A stretch of 64,000 nt of DNA from Catellatospora paridis (GTDB taxonomy: Bacteria > Actinomycetota > Actinomycetes > Mycobacteriales > Micromonosporaceae), in contig NZ_WBZD01000045.1 in assembly GCF_009720365.1 (NCBI RefSeq), positions 60,454 to 124,453 on the forward strand. The letters run 5' to 3'. Positions 59,549 to 64,000 of the stretch are shown here, in pieces (position 1 is the first letter of the stretch; each line of letters opens with the position of its first letter). The notes under the pieces are model-generated. The model saw only the letters and a list, made by a program, of their open reading frames with translations. It was not told where the DNA came from and did not search any database. The position numbers were made by a program, and so were the translations under genes.

Positions 59549-60469
59549 ATGACGATCAGTCCTGGGTGGTACAAGGACCCCGCCGATCCCAGCACGCAGC
59601 GGTACTGGGACGGCGAGGGCTGGCTCGGTGCGCCCCTGCCCGCCGACGCGACACCGCCGGACGGGCCGCCCGCCGCACCGCCTCCCCCGCCGCCGCCCGC
59701 GGGACAGCCGACGCACCCGGAGCAGCAGACCCACCCGGCCCACCCGGGGCAGCAGATCCACCCGGGGCAGCAGGCTCCGGTCAGCGGCGCCCGGGACGGC
59801 GCCGTGCCGCCGGTGTTCCCGCCGACGGGTATGCCGCCCGGCCCCGGCATGCGCCCCCTGCCGCCCGGCTGGCCGCACCCGGTGCCCCAGCCCCCGGTGC
59901 GCCCGCACGGCCTGCCCCTGGCCACTCCCGGGGCCCGGCTGGTCGCCCGGATCATCGACACGATCGCGCTGGTGCTGCTGAACGTCGTGGTCAACGGTTG
60001 GTTCATCTACCTGTTCCTGCGCGAGTACATCCCCTTCGCCGAGTCCATCGGCGACAAGTACCTGGAGACCGGCAAGCTGCCGCTCGACATGGAGCGGCCG
60101 GCGCAGATGGACGCGCTGCTGCTCGTGATCATCCTGATCGCGCTCGCGCTGTGGTTCGCCTACGAGGTGCCGGCGACCGCGCACACCGGGCAGACGCTGG
60201 GCAAGAGACTCGCCCGCATCAAGGTCGTACGGGCCGAGAACCTGGACCCGCTCGGCGTGGGCCGGGCCTGGCGGCGCTGGAGCCCGCTGGCCATGCCGCT
60301 GCTGCTGCTGTCCTGCTGCGGCCCGTGCTTCGTCATACTTCAAATGGTTGACGTCGTATTCATCCTGTTCGACCGCCAGCAGCGCTTGGCCTGGCATGAC
60401 CGTTCGGCGGGCACCTACGTGGTGCGCCTGCCCGACCCGGTCCGTACCGAGAAGAGAGGCACACCATGA
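59549..60469 (+). CDS. DUF2510-RDD membrane protein
   Basis: 306 residues. The N-terminus [21 protein letters not shown] is a DUF2510 module. A Pro/Gln/His-rich linker of about 90 residues follows, then an RDD domain: [21 protein letters not shown] and [20 protein letters not shown]. It starts 9 nt after the other RDD gene, and its stop overlaps hisC as ATGA. Confidence 0.85.
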   Translation: MTISPGWYKDPADPSTQRYWDGEGWLGAPLPADATPPDGPPAAPPPPPPPAGQPTHPEQQTHPAHPGQQIHPGQQAPVSGARDGAVPPVFPPTGMPPGPGMRPLPPGWPHPVPQPPVRPHGLPLATPGARLVARIIDTIALVLLNVVVNGWFIYLFLREYIPFAESIGDKYLETGKLPLDMERPAQMDALLLVIILIALALWFAYEVPATAHTGQTLGKRLARIKVVRAENLDPLGVGRAWRRWSPLAMPLLLLSCCGPCFVILQMVDVVFILFDRQQRLAWHDRSAGTYVVRLPDPVRTEKRGTP

Positions 60470-61533
60470 GCGAACGATCTGAGCGCGGCCTGACCAGGGC
60501 CGACCTCGACGCTCTGCCGAACTACGTGCCCGGCCGCTCCGTGCCCGGCGCGATCAAGCTGGCCAGCAACGAGGTGCCGTACGGGCCGCTTCCCGGCGTG
60601 GTCGAGGCCGTCGCCGACGCCGTCGCGAACGTGCACCGCTACCCCGACATGGGCGTGGTCGCGCTGCGCGACCGGCTCGCCGCGCGCCTGGGCGTGCCCG
60701 CCGAGCGCGTGGTGACCGGCTGCGGCTCCGTCGCGCTCGCCGAGCACCTGGTACGGGCCACCTGCCTGCCCGGCGACGAGCTGCTCTACGCCTGGCGCTC
60801 CTTCGAGGCGTACCCGATCATCGCGGCCACCACCGCGGCGACCTCGGTGCGCGTGCCGAACACCGCCGAGCACGGCCACGACCTGGCCGCGATGGCCGCC
60901 GCGATCACCGATCGCACCCGGCTGATCCTGGTCTGCAACCCGAACAACCCCACCGGCACCAGCGTGCGCAAGGCCGAGCTGGACGAGTTCCTCGCCGCGG
61001 TGCCCGACGACGTGCTCGTCGTGCTGGACGAGGCGTACAAGGAGTTCGTCACCGACCCGGCGGTGCCGGACGGCGTCGAGGTCTACGGCGACCGGCCCAA
61101 CGTCGCCGTGCTGCGCACCCTGAGCAAGGCCTGGGGCCTGGCCGGCCTGCGCATCGGCTACCTGGTGGCCCACCCCGAGGTGGCCGGCGCGGTGCGCAAG
61201 GTGGTCACCCCGTTCTCCACCAACATGGCCGCCCAGGCCGCGGCACTGGCCGCGCTGGACGCCGAGACGGAGATGCGCCGCCGCTGCGACCTGGTCATCG
61301 CCGAGCGCGACCGGGTGCAGATCGCACTGGCGAAGCTGCTGCCGGGCGTGCCGCCCAGCCAGGCCAACTTCGTGTGGCTGCCGCTGGGCGAGCGGGCCGT
61401 GCCGTTCGCACAGGCCTGCGAGGCCGAGGGCGTCATCGTGCGCCCGTTCGCGGGCGACGGTGTCCGCGTCACCATCGGCACCGCCGAGGAGAACGACGCG
61501 CTGCTGCACGCCGCGGAGAAGTACCTCGTCTGA
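60466..61533 (+). CDS. hisC: Histidinol-phosphate/aromatic aminotransferase
   Basis: 355 residues, fold-type I PLP enzyme. Key segments: [32 protein letters not shown] and the PLP lysine Lys221 in [15 protein letters not shown]. With no other his genes and hppD 3 kb upstream, the aromatic (tyrosine/phenylalanine) aminotransferase role is more likely than histidine synthesis (inference). Its first codons, MSERSERGL, match the head of the micro-ORF family. ATGA overlap with the preceding gene. Confidence 0.9.
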   Translation: MSERSERGLTRADLDALPNYVPGRSVPGAIKLASNEVPYGPLPGVVEAVADAVANVHRYPDMGVVALRDRLAARLGVPAERVVTGCGSVALAEHLVRATCLPGDELLYAWRSFEAYPIIAATTAATSVRVPNTAEHGHDLAAMAAAITDRTRLILVCNPNNPTGTSVRKAELDEFLAAVPDDVLVVLDEAYKEFVTDPAVPDGVEVYGDRPNVAVLRTLSKAWGLAGLRIGYLVAHPEVAGAVRKVVTPFSTNMAAQAAALAALDAETEMRRRCDLVIAERDRVQIALAKLLPGVPPSQANFVWLPLGERAVPFAQACEAEGVIVRPFAGDGVRVTIGTAEENDALLHAAEKYLV

Positions 61534-61544
61534 TCCGGACGCAC

Positions 61545-61577
61545 GAAAGAGCGCTGCCGACCCGGTGGCGCTCTTTC
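61545..61577 (+). terminator. Terminator hairpin of the aminotransferase gene
   Basis: GAAAGAGCGC and its complement (10 bp) with a 13-nt loop, 11 bp after the stop. Confidence 0.78.
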
Positions 61578-61694
61578 CTTGTACCGGGCGGTTCTCGATG
61601 ACGGAACCCATGGACGTGTCATGCGGAATCGCTCGCCCGCCACCTGGTCGAACGCCCCCGGAATGCGGTCGGGCCCCCGTAATAGGGTGCAGCT

Positions 61695-62960
61695 ATGACG
61701 TGGCGGACCCTGCCCCGCGGAGCTCGGCTCGCGGTGATCGGCGCAGTCTCGGTGGCGCTGCTGGCGGCCGCCGGGCTGGTGGCCTGGCGCGTGCTCGGCC
61801 CGGCCGAGGTCGTGACGCCGGCGCGCAAGCCCTACCCCGCGCCGGTCATCCCCGCCCCGGGCCCGATCGGCGTCCTGGTCTCCGCCCCGCTCGTGCTCGA
61901 CGACCGGATCCGGGTCTTCGCCGCCAAGCGGCAGGTCTGGGCCGACGCGCCGCCGAACTTCAAGTACGAGCGCAGCGCGCTGTGGTCGCTGCGGCGCTGG
62001 CCCGCGCAGCTGGTCGGCGTCGTCGCGGTCGGCGGGGGCAGTCCCGTCGTGGTCAGCTCCTGGTCGGACGGCGAACTCGTCGGCACGGACGCCCGCACCG
62101 GCACGATCGCCTGGCAGGTGAGTGCCGAAACCCTCGGCGACGCCTACACCGGCCGGCGCACCGGCGCGTCGACCGTCTACCAGCCGCCGGGTCTGTTCAC
62201 CACCGACAGCGCCGTCATCGTCGCCGGCCCCGCCCACGTCACGGCATACGACCCGGCCACCGGGGCCAGACGCTGGCAGGTCGCCGCACCTTGGACCGCG
62301 GGCTGCCGCGGCGTCGACCTCACCTCGGCTCAGCAGTACCTGGTGCACGACACCTGCGCCGGCATCCTGCGGCGCTTCGACACCGCCACCGGCACGGCAC
62401 TGCCCGACCTGGACGGTGGCGTGACCGCGGCCGAGCCGGTGTCCTGCGCCGTCGGCCACTCCCGCTGCCAGGGCGTACGCCTCACCCGACCGGCCGGCGC
62501 CGAGGGTCGCCTGCTCACCGGACCGGCCGCCGAACCGTCCCCGCCGCTGGCGGCGCCCGGTGCGGTCCTCGCCGGCGGGATCGCCGCCACCGCACCGGAT
62601 CCGGCCGCGGTCACCCGCCTCGACGGCCGTGACCCCGGCACCGGTGAGCTCCGCTGGACCTGGCAGCCACCAGCCGCGGACACCACACCACCGCCGCGCC
62701 TGCTGGCCGCCTCCGGCGACCGGGTGCTCCTGCTCGCGCCGGACCACACGCTGATCTCGATCAGCGCCGCCTCGGGCAAGGAACTGTCCCGCACGTCGCT
62801 GCAGCTCCACTACGAACCCGACGCCGCATACGACCTCGCCCAGGTGCACACCTCAGGCCGCTACCTGGTCCTCGTCCGCACCATCCCCGGCGCCCCGGCC
62901 ACCGCCCCCGACGACGACTACTACCTCAGCCCCCGCCCCGTACTCCTCGCCGCCTCCTGA
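61695..62960 (+). CDS. Membrane-anchored PQQ-like beta-propeller protein
   Basis: 421 residues. N-terminal helix (LAVIGAVSVALLAAAGLVAW), then blades such as VGTDARTGTIAWQVS, VTAYDPATGARRWQV and RLDGRDPGTGELRWTW. Cysteine pairs (TAGC, HDTC; VSC, SRC) suggest disulphides. No catalytic residues evident. ATG has TAGGGT exactly 6 nt upstream, a leaderless arrangement. Same plan as the protein at 53753, though not a close copy. Confidence 0.8.
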   Translation: MTWRTLPRGARLAVIGAVSVALLAAAGLVAWRVLGPAEVVTPARKPYPAPVIPAPGPIGVLVSAPLVLDDRIRVFAAKRQVWADAPPNFKYERSALWSLRRWPAQLVGVVAVGGGSPVVVSSWSDGELVGTDARTGTIAWQVSAETLGDAYTGRRTGASTVYQPPGLFTTDSAVIVAGPAHVTAYDPATGARRWQVAAPWTAGCRGVDLTSAQQYLVHDTCAGILRRFDTATGTALPDLDGGVTAAEPVSCAVGHSRCQGVRLTRPAGAEGRLLTGPAAEPSPPLAAPGAVLAGGIAATAPDPAAVTRLDGRDPGTGELRWTWQPPAADTTPPPRLLAASGDRVLLLAPDHTLISISAASGKELSRTSLQLHYEPDAAYDLAQVHTSGRYLVLVRTIPGAPATAPDDDYYLSPRPVLLAAS

Positions 62961-62976
62961 CCCACCCCCACCGGGC

Positions 62977-63012
62977 TGATCATGAACCTATGGCACGGTT
63001 CGACGGCGTGTC
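62977..63012. repeat. Half copy of palindromic repeat family B
   Basis: TGATCATGAACCTATGGCAC and the following GTTCGACGGCGTGTC match one arm and centre of the 34567 element at about 34 of 36 positions. It overlaps the 3' end of the minus-strand gene at 62988 and supplies its stop codon. Confidence 0.75.
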
Positions 63013-63554
63013 CCTGCCACCGGTGCCTGGTGACCTTGTCGACGACGTGACCTGGCGACATCGGGGATCACGGAACGGTCGACCGCCAGCCACGCCTCGG
63101 TGTCCCGGCAGCGGTCCAGTCCCACCGCCACGAACTCGTCCGCGTCGCGCCGCCGGCGTGTCGCACCGAGGTGCGCCAGGACCTGCGAGATGGGGCTGCC
63201 GATGGCCGGGAAGGGCTCGTTCACGTCGACGAACATCGGCCCGATGGCCAGCTCGCCACCAGCCCACAACGCCGCCCGCTGCGTACCCGCCCCGCCGGCA
63301 TACCCCGCCTCGACGTAACCCAGCGGACCGGTGGTGGACCAGTCGGCCAGCAGTCGTTCGAAGCCGCCGGGAAGCTTCGAAAACCTCAGGCCGTCACCGC
63401 GGCCGCCGTCGGTGGCCGAGTCGAACAGCTCATCCGTCATGGGGATCAGCGCGAACCCCTGCCGCAGCGGGACGACGACGGCACCGGGCTGCTGCGCGGC
63501 GACCATCCGCAGGACTGCCTCGGCGCCGATGACGGCCTGCAGCTCGTAGCTCAT
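62988..63554 (-). CDS. Hypothetical protein with repeat-derived C-terminus
   Basis: 188 residues beginning SYELQAVIGAEAVLRMVAA. Central segments FALIPMTDELFDSATDGG and GPLGYVEAGYAGGAGTQRAALW are neither membrane nor secreted. No family named. ATG at 63554 is used; a GTG at 63605 behind GGGAGG is an alternative. The last residues (TRRRTVP) and the stop come from repeat B, so the original C-terminus may have been altered. 63555-63812 shows nothing gene-like. Confidence 0.7.
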   Translation of the reverse strand: MSYELQAVIGAEAVLRMVAAQQPGAVVVPLRQGFALIPMTDELFDSATDGGRGDGLRFSKLPGGFERLLADWSTTGPLGYVEAGYAGGAGTQRAALWAGGELAIGPMFVDVNEPFPAIGSPISQVLAHLGATRRRRDADEFVAVGLDRCRDTEAWLAVDRSVIPDVARSRRRQGHQAPVAGTRRRTVP

Positions 63555-63812
63555 CAGATCCCGGTCCTCCCCGTCGGACGCCCGAAAATCCAGTTCGTCC
63601 GACACCTGCCTCCCGGGCAGCGCACCGGGTTCCGCAGATTCTGCCGCAGTCCCGAACACGGCCACCGGCAGGGTGCGTCCCGTGGAGGCACAGCGGCTGG
63701 GGTCTGACGGCTGCCGTTTCTTGATCGCCGTTTCGTGTCAGGACATGCGGCTGGACCGCGTTTTCGACGCGAAACAGCGATCACACACCTAGCCGGCGTG
63801 GTGGCGGGCACG

Positions 63813-63837
63813 AAAAAAGGGCCCCTGATAGGGGCCC
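63813..63837 (-). terminator. Rho-independent terminator of the rRNA operon
   Basis: On the minus strand, GGGCCCCT and its complement around a 3-nt loop, followed by six T. The classic terminator form, rare in this window, as expected for an rRNA operon. Confidence 0.92.
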
Positions 63838-63859
63838 GAAAAGGGGTGTGGATACGCGT

Positions 63860-63887
63860 CAAGGCCCACCCCTGGGGGTGGGCCTTG
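63860..63887 (-). terminator. First hairpin downstream of 5S rRNA
   Basis: A 13-bp perfect stem, CAAGGCCCACCCC and complement, with minimal loop, 14 bp after the 5S end. Together with the next hairpin it makes a double terminator. Confidence 0.88.
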
Positions 63888-63901
63888 AACAGCGATATTT
63901 G

Positions 63902-64000
63902 TCCGGCGGCGTCCTACTCTCCCACAACGTCCCCGTTGCAGTACCATCGGCGCTGGAGGGCTTAGCTTCCGGGTTCGGAATGTTACCGGGCGTTTCCCCT
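63902..64000 (-). rRNA. rrf: 5S ribosomal RNA (5' part outside window)
   Basis: Read on the minus strand it contains GAAACGCCCGGTAACATTCC, then GAACCCGGAAGCTAAGCCC, CCGATGGTACTGCA and the 3' end GTGGGAGAGTAGGACGCC, the standard actinobacterial 5S sequence. About the first 18 nt lie beyond base 64000. The 3' end is placed to within a few bases. Confidence 0.95.

Overview
The window is about 72% G+C by eye, has many GTG starts, and has genes packed on both strands. Its gene content (MsiK-type sugar ATPase, DUF3263, DUF4032, DUF3224, DUF2510/RDD proteins, CIRCE-controlled groEL, leaderless promoters) is that of a high-GC actinomycete. The family Micromonosporaceae is the best guess, but that is inference. 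There is no sign of plasmid or phage. It reads as ordinary chromosome with one decayed accessory patch at 51.3-52.0 kb, ending at the 3' end of an rRNA operon (5S rRNA and its terminators, minus strand).

Layout. 0-6.5 kb: 3'-truncated glpD, a membrane-embedded subtilase, a double GNAT protein and a sugar porter. 6.5-11.4 kb: solo groEL with two CIRCE operators, two membrane proteins, a cold-shock protein and a beta-lactamase-fold serine hydrolase. 11.4-14.4 kb: PaaN-type aldehyde dehydrogenase divergent from a small membrane protein and a TetR regulator, with two palindromic operators between them. 14.4-19.2 kb: a secreted protein, a second double GNAT protein, thrC behind an S-box (SAM) riboswitch, and a secreted protein/lipoprotein pair. 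19.2-25.9 kb: two ABC-2 type export operons, one of which begins with a hydrolase-ATPase fusion. 25.9-30.8 kb: a DeoR-regulated amino-sugar catabolic operon (sugar-phosphate isomerase, ROK kinase, NagA/AgaA deacetylase, class II aldolase). 30.8-35.9 kb: ACC-deaminase family enzyme, MazF-type toxin-antitoxin pair, APC permease, PAP2 phosphatase, secreted trypsin-like protease. 36-42 kb: DUF4032 kinase-like protein, phospholipase A2-like protein, RCK channel-like protein, Gly/Leu-repeat secreted protein. 42-50.6 kb: tRNA-Thr, msiK, fumC, and a HAD / membrane protein / cysS / rlmB run. 50.6-57.4 kb: IclR regulator, decayed patch, class I fumarase, beta-propeller protein, Lrp regulator, and a sigma factor with its partner. 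57.5-64 kb: hppD, two RDD proteins, hisC-type aminotransferase, another propeller protein, 5S rRNA.

The most unusual signal is a family of 18-23 codon micro-ORFs placed between genes of operons. Each overlaps the stop and start of its neighbours by ATGA, and five of the six end in variants of AADERSEEKA. There are three in tandem before one ABC permease, one before the other ABC permease, and two before nagA. Other items worth a second look are the switch geometry of the thrC riboswitch, three related long palindromes at transcript ends, a pair of inverted hairpin elements flanking a DUF559 pseudogene next to a phased cluster of DnaA-box-like motifs, and at least nine genes whose TANNNT box lies exactly 6 nt before the start codon. 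Many long open frames antisense to real genes were discarded as G+C artefacts.
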